Shown: piece by piece, positions 1 through 7,992 of the stretch
Layout of the letters: each line of letters opens with the position of its first letter
How positions within the stretch are numbered: position 1 is the stretch's first letter
Source of the DNA: Lachnospiraceae bacterium AC2028
GTDB lineage: Bacteria > Bacillota > Clostridia > Lachnospirales > Lachnospiraceae
DNA length: 64,000 nucleotides
Assembly: GCA_000702685.1 (NCBI GenBank)
Contig: JNJD01000010.1
Coordinates: 169,836-233,835, forward strand
Reading direction: 5' to 3'
Program-made: the position numbers and the translations under genes
The notes under the pieces: generated by a model
The model's database searches: none
Told to the model about the DNA's origin: nothing
What the model saw: only the letters and a program-made list of their open reading frames with translations

Positions 1-2094
1 TTCAGTACGTCATATGCATGTCCCTATTGCGGAGTAAGCATTTCGGAAGTCGAGCCCAGGAGCTTTTCCTTCAACAATCCCTTCGGTGCATGTCCCGTGT
101 GTGCCGGTCTCGGATTTAAGATGGAATTCGATGCCGATCTTATGATCCCGGATCCTTCGCTTTCAATCAATGAAGGTGCGATCATCGCGATGGGATGGCA
201 GTCCTGCAATCAGGAGGGAAGCTTTGCAAATGCGCTTCTTCAGGCTCTTTCGAAGAGGTTCAAGTTCAGTCTTGATACTCCTTTTGAAGATTACCCTCAG
301 AAGATCAAGGACATCCTTATAAACGGAACGGATATCAGCGTTGATGTCCACTATACGGGTCAGCGCGGATCGGGTGTATATCCCACGGAATTCGAAGGCC
401 TCGTCAAAAGCGTTGAGAGAAGATACAGGGAGACCTATTCCGAGACTATGAAGGCGGAGTATGAACAGTTCATGCGTATCACCCCCTGCTCGGAATGCGG
501 CGGAAGAAGACTTAAGAAGGATTCACTTGCGGTCACCGTGGGAGATAAGAACATCTACGAGATGACCACTATGTCGATCGTAGAGCTCAAGAGCTTTATC
601 GGAGAGCTTAAGCTGACAAAGCAGCAGGCGTTCATCGGTGAGCAGATATTAAAAGAGATCAACGCGCGTGTCGGATTCCTTGTCGATGTTGGACTTGATT
701 ATCTTTCCCTTTCGAGAGCGACCGGAACTCTGTCAGGTGGTGAAGCACAGCGTATAAGGCTTGCCACACAAATCGGCTCGGGCCTTGTAGGAGTGTGCTA
801 TATACTTGATGAGCCCAGTATCGGACTTCATCAGAGAGACAATGATAAGCTCCTCGGAACGCTTAAGAGACTCCGCGACCTCGGAAATACTCTTATCGTT
901 GTCGAGCATGACGAAGATACGATGCTCGCTGCGGATTATATCGTGGATATCGGACCCGGTGCGGGTTCTCACGGTGGTGAAGTCGTTGCGTGCGGAACCG
1001 CAGAGGAGATAATGAAATGTCCCGAGTCGATAACGGGTCAGTATCTGTCGGGCAAGAAATTCATTCCCGTTCCCGCAAAGAGAAGAAAGCCTTCGGGCTT
1101 CATCACCGTAAAGGGTGCGGCGGAAAACAATCTTAAGAACATAGATGTCAAGATCCCTCTCGGGGTATTCACATGTGTCACTGGCGTATCCGGTTCGGGA
1201 AAATCATCTCTTGTAAATGAGATCCTTTATAAGACACTTGCCAGAAAGCTGAACCGTGCGCATACGATCCCCGGAAAGTGCAAGGGCATCACGGGTACGG
1301 AGAAGCTCGATAAGGTCATCTGCATTGACCAGAGCCCCATCGGAAGAACACCCAGATCGAATCCGGCAACCTATACCGGCGTATTCGATATGATCAGAGA
1401 TCTGTTCGCATCCACCGAGGATGCGCGTGCGATGGGATATGCTAAGGGGAGATTTTCGTTCAACGTAAAGGGCGGAAGATGTGAAGCCTGCTCGGGAGAC
1501 GGAATCATCAAGATCGAAATGCACTTCCTTCCCGACGTGTATGTTCCCTGTGAAGTCTGCGGAGGAAAGCGTTATAACCGTGAGACACTTGAGGTTAAGT
1601 ACAAGGGCAAGAGCATCTTCGATGTTCTCGATATGAGAGTTGAAGAGGCACTTAAGTTCTTCGAGAACATCCCTACGATCAGGAATAAGATCCAGACGCT
1701 CTATGATGTCGGTCTCGGATATATCAAGCTCGGACAGCCTTCAACGGAGCTTTCCGGAGGTGAGGCACAGCGCATCAAGCTTGCGACGGAGCTATCCAAG
1801 AGAGCGACCGGCAAGACAATATACATACTCGACGAGCCTACAACGGGACTTCATTTTGCGGATGTGCACAAGCTGGTTGATATACTCGCACGTCTTGCCG
1901 AAGGCGGTAATACAGTGGTTGTCATCGAGCATAATCTCGACGTCATCAAGTGTGCCGACTATATAATTGATATGGGTCCCGAGGGCGGAAACAGAGGCGG
2001 AACGGTCATCGCCGAGGGAACTCCGGAGGAAGTTGCGAAGGTGAAGGAATCCTACACCGGACTCTATATCAAGAAAATGCTCAAGAAGAAATAA
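1..2094 (+). CDS. uvrA: Excinuclease ABC subunit A (5' end outside window)
   Basis: DNA-damage recognition ATPase of the UvrABC nucleotide excision repair complex. The reading frame is open from the first base, so the gene is cut by the window edge; about 245 N-terminal residues (the first Walker A) are missing compared with the usual ~940. The visible part starts inside the first zinc finger (CPYCG near fragment residue 7, then CPVCAGLG). It continues through a CSECGG segment, the first ABC signature LSGGEAQR and Walker B ([11 protein letters not shown]), the second Walker [10 protein letters not shown], the second zinc finger (CEACSGDG...CEVCGGKR), and the second signature [14 protein letters not shown] with [11 protein letters not shown]. 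All expected motifs in the visible part are intact. A stem-loop with a T-rich tail follows the stop. uvrB is not in view. Confidence 0.98.
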   Translation, partial: FSTSYACPYCGVSISEVEPRSFSFNNPFGACPVCAGLGFKMEFDADLMIPDPSLSINEGAIIAMGWQSCNQEGSFANALLQALSKRFKFSLDTPFEDYPQKIKDILINGTDISVDVHYTGQRGSGVYPTEFEGLVKSVERRYRETYSETMKAEYEQFMRITPCSECGGRRLKKDSLAVTVGDKNIYEMTTMSIVELKSFIGELKLTKQQAFIGEQILKEINARVGFLVDVGLDYLSLSRATGTLSGGEAQRIRLATQIGSGLVGVCYILDEPSIGLHQRDNDKLLGTLKRLRDLGNTLIVVEHDEDTMLAADYIVDIGPGAGSHGGEVVACGTAEEIMKCPESITGQYLSGKKFIPVPAKRRKPSGFITVKGAAENNLKNIDVKIPLGVFTCVTGVSGSGKSSLVNEILYKTLARKLNRAHTIPGKCKGITGTEKLDKVICIDQSPIGRTPRSNPATYTGVFDMIRDLFASTEDARAMGYAKGRFSFNVKGGRCEACSGDGIIKIEMHFLPDVYVPCEVCGGKRYNRETLEVKYKGKSIFDVLDMRVEEALKFFENIPTIRNKIQTLYDVGLGYIKLGQPSTELSGGEAQRIKLATELSKRATGKTIYILDEPTTGLHFADVHKLVDILARLAEGGNTVVVIEHNLDVIKCADYIIDMGPEGGNRGGTVIAEGTPEEVAKVKESYTGLYIKKMLKKK

Positions 2095-2110
2095 ATGAAA
2101 TGTGAACAGG

Positions 2111-2144
2111 GGGACGGTTCCATCGTGTGGACCGTCCCTTTTGT
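2111..2144 (+). terminator. Terminator after uvrA, built from a GGGACGGT palindrome
   Basis: An 8-bp perfect stem (GGGACGGT 2111-2118 with ACCGTCCC 2131-2138) is followed by a T-rich tail. It lies 17 bases after the uvrA stop and is flanked by GTGAACA / TTGTTAAC. It therefore looks like a member of the same palindromic repeat family as 2175-2217, doing service as a terminator. Confidence 0.6.
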
Positions 2145-2174
2145 TAACTGTTTTCGGCCCGGGCGAACAAGGGG

Positions 2175-2217
2175 GTGAACAAGGGGACGGTTCCTCCGTT
2201 CACTCCCCTTTGTTCAC
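2175..2217. repeat. REP-like GTGAACA...GGGGACGG palindrome
   Basis: The arms GTGAACAAGGGG (2175-2186) and CCCCTTTGTTCAC (2205-2217) pair with one bulged A. The core GGGGACGGTTCCTCCGTTCAC recurs almost letter for letter at 13390-13418 and in looser form at 2111 and 45025. Intergenic palindromes with this core are widespread in Clostridia genomes and resemble REP elements spread by RAYT (TnpA-REP) proteins. No such protein is in the window. Confidence 0.7.
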
Positions 2218-2234
2218 CGACAAGGCACCGTGTG

Positions 2235-2243
2235 TGGTATAAT
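2235..2243 (+). promoter_or_regulatory. Extended -10 promoter abutting the start codon at 2253
   Basis: TGGTATAAT (extended -10) lies 9 bases before the ATG at 2253, so transcription would begin at about 2250, at or just before the start codon. There is no Shine-Dalgarno sequence. The same nonamer stands at the same distance before the glycosyltransferase gene at 22569. Confidence 0.5.
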
Positions 2244-2252
2244 AATTAAGTG

Positions 2253-3077
2253 ATGACATTCGAATTACTTGTTTCATGCGTGAAGAAAGATCCGCATGAA
2301 CTTGCGGAAAAAATGAATATCTCCTCGGACGCAGTGATAGTTTCTCAGAAAGAAGATGAAAATTCTGAGACGGAGTTCGACTACGCCGAAAAGCGCATCA
2401 GAGTCATAAAGCAGACGGACAAGGGAGTCGGACTGTCCCGCAACACCTGCATTGATGCTTCGAGCGCGGATGTCATTCTTTTTGCGGATGAGGATATCGT
2501 ATATGAGAAGGATTATGAGACTGCGGTGATGAAGGAGTTTGCCGATCATCCCGAAGCCGATATCCTTCTTTTTAATGTGAAAGTATGTGATGAAAGACGT
2601 ACATACTGGAATGAGGACTTCCACAGCGTGAAGTTGTACAACTGCGGAAGGTATCCGGCATACAGCATTGCCGCAAAGGCCACGGCTCTGAAAGCATCCG
2701 GTGTGAAGTTCAGTCTTTTGTTCGGAGGCGGAGCAAAATATTCGAACGGAGAGGATTCGCTTTTCCTGAATGACTGCCTGAAGGCCGGGCTTAAGATATT
2801 TGCGACACCTGTCTGCATTGGTGAGGAGATACCGAGACCCTCGACATGGTTCGTCGGATATACGGACAAATTCTTCTATGACAGAGGCGTGCTCTACAGC
2901 TTCCTTTACGGATCGATGGCTAAGCTCTGGGGCATAAGATGGCTGCTCAAGATGAAACCGGAATATTCGAAAGAGATTGAATACAAGGAAGCAAAAAGAC
3001 TGCTCTTTATGGGAATAGCCGACGGAGATTCCGTGGACAGAAAGTTCGACGGCGAAGGCAACATGATCGAATCCTGA
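2253..3077 (+). CDS. Family 2 (GT-A fold) glycosyltransferase
   Basis: Probable nucleotide-sugar-dependent glycosyltransferase in surface glycan synthesis; donor and acceptor are unknown. The N-terminal third is unusual, lacking the standard opening strand motif. GVGLSRNTCI followed by ILFADEDI then gives the typical conserved arginine and acidic DxD-like metal site near residues 75-85, and GEDSLFLNDC further on matches the catalytic-base ED motif. There are no membrane segments, and about 274 residues is normal for a single GT-A domain. A GTG immediately upstream (2250) could also start it. No ribosome site exists for either codon, and the -10 box at 2235-2243 implies a leaderless mRNA. It is followed at 50 bases by a second family 2 enzyme. 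Confidence 0.8.
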   Translation: MTFELLVSCVKKDPHELAEKMNISSDAVIVSQKEDENSETEFDYAEKRIRVIKQTDKGVGLSRNTCIDASSADVILFADEDIVYEKDYETAVMKEFADHPEADILLFNVKVCDERRTYWNEDFHSVKLYNCGRYPAYSIAAKATALKASGVKFSLLFGGGAKYSNGEDSLFLNDCLKAGLKIFATPVCIGEEIPRPSTWFVGYTDKFFYDRGVLYSFLYGSMAKLWGIRWLLKMKPEYSKEIEYKEAKRLLFMGIADGDSVDRKFDGEGNMIES

Positions 3078-3127
3078 TCACGTAAGACAATCCTTAATAA
3101 AGCGTTTGACTGCGAAATATTTTTAAT

Positions 3128-3946
3128 ATGAAATTTTCAATTATAACCGTATCACTCAATGCGGGCGACAAACTCATACAGACCGTAGAGAACATCCTTG
3201 CACAAAAGGATGCCGAATTTGAGATCGTCATCAAGGACGGTCTTTCTTCCGACGGATCCGTTGATAAAGTAAAGGCTTTGAATGATCCGCACATCAGTAT
3301 CTTTGAGCAGAAGGATACAGGAATATATGACGGAATGAATCAGGGTATCTCGCACGCTTCCGGAGATTTCTATATATTCATGAACTGCGGCGATCACTTC
3401 TATGATGAGAATGTTCTGAGCAGATTTGAGGATGCCGCGAAAAAGCACATTGAAGCAAACGGTGCTCCCACAGAAAAGAAACCGCTTATTCTTTACGGCA
3501 GCAGGTATTCTTCAATCAGCGAGAGCATAGAGTATATCTCTCCGAAGATCACTCCGCTTGTCTGCTTCCGCAACATTCCCTGCCATCAGGCTATATGCTA
3601 TTCAAAAGAATGCTTTTCCAAGCGTCTCTACAGACCCGAATATAAGGTTCGTGCTGATTACGAGCATTTCCTGTGGAGCGTTCTCAAGAACAATACCGAA
3701 ACCGTTTATGTCGAAGAGCCCGTCTGCAGATACGAAGGCGGAGGTTATTCGGAATCTCCGAAAGCGATCAAAAGATCTGCCGCGGAGCATAAAGAGATAA
3801 CAAAGATGTATTTATCGAAGTGGCAGCTTTTCTGCTGTCACCTGTATATGATCGTAACGCTTCAGCCGCTCAGGGCGGCGCTTTCAAGCGGACCGTTGTC
3901 GGGCCTTTATAATGGGCTCGTAAAAAAGCTTTACCACAGAAAATAA
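3128..3946 (+). CDS. Family 2 glycosyltransferase (WcaE/WcaA-like)
   Basis: Single-domain GT-A glycosyltransferase of 272 residues, cytosolic with no membrane segment. It opens with FSIITVSLNAGD, has the nucleotide-binding IVIKDGLSSDGS segment (residues ~38-50), and then the IYDGMNQGI and FMNCGDHFYDE motifs (residues ~75-100). That combination is typical of enzymes that add sugars to colanic-acid-like or other exopolysaccharide repeat units. Donor and acceptor cannot be read from sequence. The start is the ATG at 3128; no clear ribosome site precedes it. It probably shares a transcript with the glycosyltransferase upstream. Confidence 0.82.
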   Translation: MKFSIITVSLNAGDKLIQTVENILAQKDAEFEIVIKDGLSSDGSVDKVKALNDPHISIFEQKDTGIYDGMNQGISHASGDFYIFMNCGDHFYDENVLSRFEDAAKKHIEANGAPTEKKPLILYGSRYSSISESIEYISPKITPLVCFRNIPCHQAICYSKECFSKRLYRPEYKVRADYEHFLWSVLKNNTETVYVEEPVCRYEGGGYSESPKAIKRSAAEHKEITKMYLSKWQLFCCHLYMIVTLQPLRAALSSGPLSGLYNGLVKKLYHRK

Positions 3947-4005
3947 CAGCTTTCCCCGGTCGTGTGAAGCGTTGAATTACTTTTTCTTTTGGGAGGATTT
4001 TTGTT

Positions 4006-4602
4006 TTGAAAAAGGAAGCTTTTCTGAATGAACTCAGAAGCAGACTTTCCGGATTGCCGCAGGGCGATCTGGAGGACCGTATATCGTTTTACGCCGAGAT
4101 GATAGATGCTCGTATTGAAGAGGGAATGTCGGAGGAAGATGCGATCGCGGGAATGGAATCCGTCGATCAGATCGTTTCCCAGATCATGTCTGAGATTCCC
4201 GTCTCACAGCTCGTCAAGACCAAAGTGAAGCCCGAAAAAGGACATAAAGCATGGAAGGTTGTTCTTCTCATATGTTTATTCCCTATCTGGTTTCCTCTTC
4301 TCATCGCATTCGGTGCAGTGCTTTTCTCACTCCTGATCGCGGTCTGGTCTGTCATCATCAGCTTTTATATCGTTGCGGGTTCACTCGTGATAGCATCGCT
4401 TGCATGCATCATTGCGACGGGTGCGTACTTTGCACTCGGAGATATAATTGCGGGTGTGGGTGGATTCGGTGCGATCTTTGTGTGCATAGGACTGTCCATC
4501 CTTTTTTTCCTTTTATCGATCGTAATGTCAAAGGGTATCGTGAAGCTGTCGCATAAGATGCTGATCGGATTCAAGACTTCATTTGTAGGTAAGGAGGCAT
4601 AA
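4006..4602 (+). CDS. DUF1700 (HAAS-type) membrane protein
   Basis: Integral membrane protein of 198 residues. The N-terminal ~65 residues are the soluble helical DUF1700/HAAS region (FLNELRSRLSGLP, then MSEEDAIAGM). Four or so hydrophobic helices follow from about residue 83. Family members are usually found after a PadR-type repressor and before a DUF4097 protein and are thought to help respond to envelope conditions. Here no PadR gene is present, and the following reading frame looks like a DUF4097 stump. The start is TTG at 4006, chosen because GGGAGG lies nine bases upstream and no ATG fits the family's N-terminus better. Confidence 0.8.
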   Translation: MKKEAFLNELRSRLSGLPQGDLEDRISFYAEMIDARIEEGMSEEDAIAGMESVDQIVSQIMSEIPVSQLVKTKVKPEKGHKAWKVVLLICLFPIWFPLLIAFGAVLFSLLIAVWSVIISFYIVAGSLVIASLACIIATGAYFALGDIIAGVGGFGAIFVCIGLSILFFLLSIVMSKGIVKLSHKMLIGFKTSFVGKEA

Positions 4603-4603
4603 G

Positions 4604-4744
4604 ATGAATAAAATGAAAAGCTGGCTCATCGCAGGCCTCGTGTTTTTCATCGCAGGTGCGGTCATCTGCGCGGTGGCAGCGGCACTTATGGGATTTGATC
4701 CTTCACGTATGGAATTGTTCATGAACGGAGGCTTCATACATTGA
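4604..4744 (+). CDS. 46-residue single-pass membrane peptide, probable DUF4097 remnant
   Basis: A short frame starts at ATG 4604 with a strong AAGGAGG at 4591-4597, so it is very likely translated. Residues 7-30 form one transmembrane helix, followed by GFDPSRMELF and a stop. The start-helix-GFD layout matches the N-terminus of DUF4097 proteins, which normally follow DUF1700 genes and continue for 200-300 residues as a beta-helical adhesin-like domain. Here the frame ends at residue 46, directly at the TTG start of the HD-GYP gene. I read it as a truncated DUF4097 gene whose 3' part was lost. It could instead be a functional small membrane protein; the intact ribosome site suggests it is at least still made. 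Confidence 0.65.
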   Translation: MNKMKSWLIAGLVFFIAGAVICAVAAALMGFDPSRMELFMNGGFIH

Positions 4745-6453
4745 TAGTTCTATTCTACGGCCTTGTCCTTGCGGCAGCGCTTGTCTGTACAACCATATAC
4801 ATGTATATGTGGCACAAGCATTTTGATACGAACTTCACGCTCATCTATACGTTCGTGCCTGTTGCCTGTATAGGATATTTCCTTTCATCCATAGCGGAAA
4901 ACCTTGGCGAAGCACTTTTCGCGCAGAGGATAATTTATCTCGGCGCATGCTTCCTGCAGCTTTTCATCGTGGAAAGTATCTTCAATCTGTGCAAGATCGA
5001 GATCGGCAAATGGGTGAGGACGGGAATGTTCCTGCTCATATCGGCTGTGTATGCACCGGTGCTCAATGTCGGCTTCGGTACTTCTTTTTACAGAACCGCA
5101 TCCTTCGAGATCATTAACGGGCGCGGAACCCTCATAAAGGAATACGGGCCTGCACATACCGCGGTATATGCCGCATATTTTCTCTTTTTCATAGTGGGCA
5201 TGTCAGCCATCTTCTATACCTGGATCAAAAAGAGACAGGTTTCGAGAACTGTCCTCAGCCTGCTGGTTCTTCCTTATGTCATCACCGTCCTTTGCTTCTT
5301 TGTCATAAGAAATTTTATTCAGGTTGTGGATTTTGTTCCGGTCGGATATGTTTTCGCGGAGATCATTTACCTCATAATCGCGTACAGGGTGAACCTTTAT
5401 AACGTAAGTGACACCGTAATCGATTCGATGCTGCGTGACCGTGAGATCGGATACTTGTCCGTCGATTTCAGAAGAAGATTCCTCGGAAGCAATTCCACCG
5501 CAAAGAAGATAATCCCCGAACTCAAGGATAAGATCATCGACGAAGTTCTCGGCTACAAGCCCGCGGAAAGAAAGATCCGTCATTTCATCGATAAATTCGA
5601 AAAGGATGAAAAAGAAAACACATCCCTTTACACGCTCCATGCCGAATCCGGCGATCCCGATGATGACATGATCTTCAGTGTAAATGTCGGATATCTTTAT
5701 GACGGCGGAAGAAAGCGCGGATACATCATCACCTTCACCGATGATACCGCGAACAGGAAATATATCAGACTTCTAGATACGTATAACGAAAAGCTCCAGA
5801 GTGAAGTCAAGGAAAAGACCGCGCATATCGTTGAGATGCATGATAACCTGATCATGAGTCTTGCGATGATGGTTGAAAGCCGAGACAATTCCACGGGAGG
5901 ACACATCAAGCGTACGAGCGAAGGTGTAAGGATCCTTATCGATGAGATCCTTGCGGAAAAGCTGATAGAACTCGATCCGGAATTCTGCAATGATGTCATC
6001 AAGGCTGCTCCCATGCACGATCTCGGAAAGATCGCCGTCGATGACGCTGTCCTCAGAAAGCCCGGTAAGTTCACCGACGAAGAATATAATGAAATGAAAA
6101 AGCACGCCGCCGAGGGTGCGCGTGTTATCCATGAGATCCTTCTCAATACCGAGGACGAATCCTTTAAGGTCGTTGCGGAAAATGTCGCACATTACCATCA
6201 CGAAAGATGGGACGGCTCAGGATATCCCGAAGGCCTCAAGGGAGAGAACATCCCCATCGAAGCACGTATCATGGCCATCGCGGACGTATACGATGCACTC
6301 GTTTCCAAGCGCGTATACAAGGAAGCCTTCGATTTTGAAAGAGCCGATCGCATCATCATGGAGGGTATGGGCACCCAGTTCGATCCCGCCCTCGAGCCCG
6401 TCTATGTGAACGCCCGTCCCAAGCTCGAAGCCTACTACCAAAACCAGTCCTAA
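4741..6453 (+). CDS. 7TM sensor protein with HD-GYP domain
   Basis: Membrane-bound signalling protein of 570 residues, likely a c-di-GMP phosphodiesterase. Residues 1-~225 form about seven hydrophobic helices resembling the N-terminal 7TM domain of histidine kinases. A PAS-like region (~235-340) and a short coiled coil (~340-365) follow, then an HD-GYP domain. The domain has HIKRTS, the metal-binding HDLGK (H426, D427), and HYHHERWDGSGYPEGLKG (~484-500). Metal-ligand and GYP residues are all present, so catalysis is plausible. The start is TTG 4741 with GGAGG at 4727-4731; it overlaps the stop of the small peptide before it, so the two may be translationally coupled. Its position near flagellar genes suits a role in lowering c-di-GMP and favouring motility, though that link is inference. 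Confidence 0.88.
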   Translation: MIVLFYGLVLAAALVCTTIYMYMWHKHFDTNFTLIYTFVPVACIGYFLSSIAENLGEALFAQRIIYLGACFLQLFIVESIFNLCKIEIGKWVRTGMFLLISAVYAPVLNVGFGTSFYRTASFEIINGRGTLIKEYGPAHTAVYAAYFLFFIVGMSAIFYTWIKKRQVSRTVLSLLVLPYVITVLCFFVIRNFIQVVDFVPVGYVFAEIIYLIIAYRVNLYNVSDTVIDSMLRDREIGYLSVDFRRRFLGSNSTAKKIIPELKDKIIDEVLGYKPAERKIRHFIDKFEKDEKENTSLYTLHAESGDPDDDMIFSVNVGYLYDGGRKRGYIITFTDDTANRKYIRLLDTYNEKLQSEVKEKTAHIVEMHDNLIMSLAMMVESRDNSTGGHIKRTSEGVRILIDEILAEKLIELDPEFCNDVIKAAPMHDLGKIAVDDAVLRKPGKFTDEEYNEMKKHAAEGARVIHEILLNTEDESFKVVAENVAHYHHERWDGSGYPEGLKGENIPIEARIMAIADVYDALVSKRVYKEAFDFERADRIIMEGMGTQFDPALEPVYVNARPKLEAYYQNQS

Positions 6454-6472
6454 ACTTTTTCTCGTTTCCCCC

Positions 6473-6500
6473 TAAACTAAATAATCAATTTATCCGATAT
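6473..6500 (+). promoter_or_regulatory. Possible sigma-28 (flagellar) promoter
   Basis: TAAACTAA (6473-6480) and TCCGATAT (6493-6500) resemble the sigma-28 consensus TAAAGTTT-N11-GCCGATAA with one extra spacer base. The box is close to those in front of the two flagellin genes. It sits just after the HD-GYP gene and about 30 bases before a terminator hairpin, so any transcript would be short or would read through into the structured element. Confidence 0.4.
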
Positions 6501-6530
6501 ACAACTTGTAAGGATAACTCTACCCATTTA

Positions 6531-6569
6531 CTGCATGGATGCATTTTTTGTACATCCATGCAGATTTTT
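6531..6569 (+). terminator. Rho-independent terminator
   Basis: An 11-bp perfect stem, CTGCATGGATG (6531-6541) with CATCCATGCAG (6553-6563), is followed by ATTTTTG. It is the likely end of the HD-GYP transcript. Confidence 0.75.
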
Positions 6570-6575
6570 GTATTC

Positions 6576-6807
6576 CCGGGCGCTTGGCTCGTATATATGA
6601 TTCCGCGATTTAAAGCGAGTCATAGCATTTCTTGGGAATGCAATCATAGTGCAGGTGGGATTTCACCCGGATGGTGAAATCAGCGAGCACAAAGACAGGA
6701 TGTCTTTTGCGAGCGACACCGTGACTTTGTACAGGGTATGTGCATTCCTTAGAAATGCATGACGCAGCGACCATGAGCGGAAACATATATACGAGCCAAG
6801 CGCCCCG
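6576..6807. ncRNA. ~230-nt highly self-complementary element (structured RNA or MITE-like)
   Basis: The outer arms 6578-6606 and 6777-6805 pair over 28 of 29 positions; the only mismatch is A6600/A6783, and 22 pairs are contiguous. Inside, 6619-6642 pairs with 6741-6763 in three blocks (5, 7 and 8 bp, with one bulge and a small internal loop). The core holds a 9-bp hairpin (6659-6667 with 6673-6681) enclosed by GTGC/GCAC (6649-6652, 6687-6690), and a 7-bp triloop hairpin (6691-6697 with 6701-6707). GCGAG occurs at 6615, 6683 and 6709. No reading frame explains it. It fits a rod-shaped noncoding RNA, or a non-autonomous element with long terminal inverted repeats. I see no clear target-site duplication and do not recognise an Rfam family. 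Strand is undetermined. Confidence 0.6.
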
Positions 6808-6933
6808 CGTATATGACACATAGTCAACAAAAAAGTCTGTCATTTTTCGGTAAAATCGGATATAATAAATTGATTATTTATGTGAAGAAATAATTATTTA
6901 TGTAAAGTTTTATCCGAAAGGGGTTTTAAAGAA
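6808..6933 (+). promoter_or_regulatory. mbl upstream region: -10 box and 20-bp-period direct repeat
   Basis: TATAAT lies at 6861-6866, with no convincing -35 at the usual distance. ATTATTTATGTGAAG (6873-6887) is repeated as ATTATTTATGTAAAG (6893-6907), exactly 20 bases apart. This could be a direct-repeat operator or a chance AT-rich duplication. The ribosome site AAAGGGG is at 6917-6923. Confidence 0.4.
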
Positions 6934-7932
6934 ATGGCAGCACTGGACATCGGAATCGATCTCGGAACGGCCTCCGTTCTCGTATATATAAAGGGCAAGG
7001 GCGTAGTCCTCAAGGAGCCCTCGGTCGTAGCAATTGATAAGAACACTAAAAAGGTAAAGGCCATAGGCGAAGATGCAAGACTCATGCTCGGCCGTACACC
7101 CGCAAATATCGTGGCGGTAAGACCTCTCAAGCAGGGCGTCATCTCCGATTACCAGGTAACCGAGAAGATGATGAAGTACTTCGTACAGAAGGCGGTAGGA
7201 CACAGACTTTTAAGAAAGCCCAGGATTGCTGTATGCGTACCTTCCGGTGTTACCGAAGTCGAGAAGAAGGCGGTTGAAGATGCGGCTTACCAGGTAGGCG
7301 CAAGAGAGACCCTCATCATCGAGGAGCCCATCGCGGCAGCGATCGGTGCGGGAATCGACATCTCCAAGCCCTGCGGCAATATGATCGTTGATATCGGCGG
7401 CGGAACCACGGATATCGCAGTCATTTCCCTCGGAAGCGCGGTAGAGAGCGCATCTCTCAAGGTTGCGGGCGATGACTTCAACGATGCGATCGTAAAGTAC
7501 ATGAGAAAAAATCACAGCCTCAGCATCGGTGAAAGAACCGCTGAGGATGTCAAGATCAAGATAGGAACATGCTTCAGAAGACCTGAAGTCGACAAGATGG
7601 AAGTCAAGGGACGTCACATCGTAAAGGGACTTCCCACATCCATCGAGGTTACAAGTGAAGAGATGGAAGAGGCACTAGAGGATTCCACCAACAGCATCGT
7701 TGAGGCTATCCACTCCGTGCTTGAGAGAACTCCTCCCGAGCTTTCCGCTGATATCGCAGACCGCGGTATCGTTCTTACCGGAGGCGGCGCGCTCTTAAGA
7801 GGCCTTGAAGATCTCATCACCGACCGTACCGGAATCACCTGCATGACCGCGGAAGATCCCATGACCGCAGTTGCGATCGGAACCGGAAAATACGTCGAAT
7901 TCATCTCAACCTTCAGAAGCTCCATCGAGTAA
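6934..7932 (+). CDS. mbl: MreB-family actin-like protein, Mbl type
   Basis: Bacterial actin homologue that forms membrane-associated filaments guiding lateral cell-wall synthesis. At 332 residues it has the family's usual length. The ATP-binding motifs are present: IDLGTASV near residue 8 (phosphate 1), DIGGGTTDIA near 150 (phosphate 2) and LTGGGALLRG near 285 (adenosine). It is called Mbl rather than MreB because mreC and mreD do not follow and because two rod/hook protein genes do, as in the Bacillus subtilis mbl-flhO-flhP arrangement. A weak hairpin (about 7940-7966, without a T tract) lies before the next gene, so partial read-through into the flagellar genes is likely. Confidence 0.88.
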   Translation: MAALDIGIDLGTASVLVYIKGKGVVLKEPSVVAIDKNTKKVKAIGEDARLMLGRTPANIVAVRPLKQGVISDYQVTEKMMKYFVQKAVGHRLLRKPRIAVCVPSGVTEVEKKAVEDAAYQVGARETLIIEEPIAAAIGAGIDISKPCGNMIVDIGGGTTDIAVISLGSAVESASLKVAGDDFNDAIVKYMRKNHSLSIGERTAEDVKIKIGTCFRRPEVDKMEVKGRHIVKGLPTSIEVTSEEMEEALEDSTNSIVEAIHSVLERTPPELSADIADRGIVLTGGGALLRGLEDLITDRTGITCMTAEDPMTAVAIGTGKYVEFISTFRSSIE

Positions 7933-7992
7933 ATCATCCGGCTCCGCAAAAAGAAAAAGCCGGAGCGAAACCTAAAACTCAGGAGAGGATTT

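Noticed and set aside
733..1524. Antisense open frames across uvrA (and similar frames opposite dnaE, argF, birA and others).
   Set aside because: They mirror the codon pattern of strongly coding genes, lack ribosome sites and have no recognisable domains.
7936..7966. Terminator between mbl and flhO.
   Set aside because: The GCTCCG/CGGAGC stem is only six pairs and has no T tract, so it is not listed as a separate terminator.
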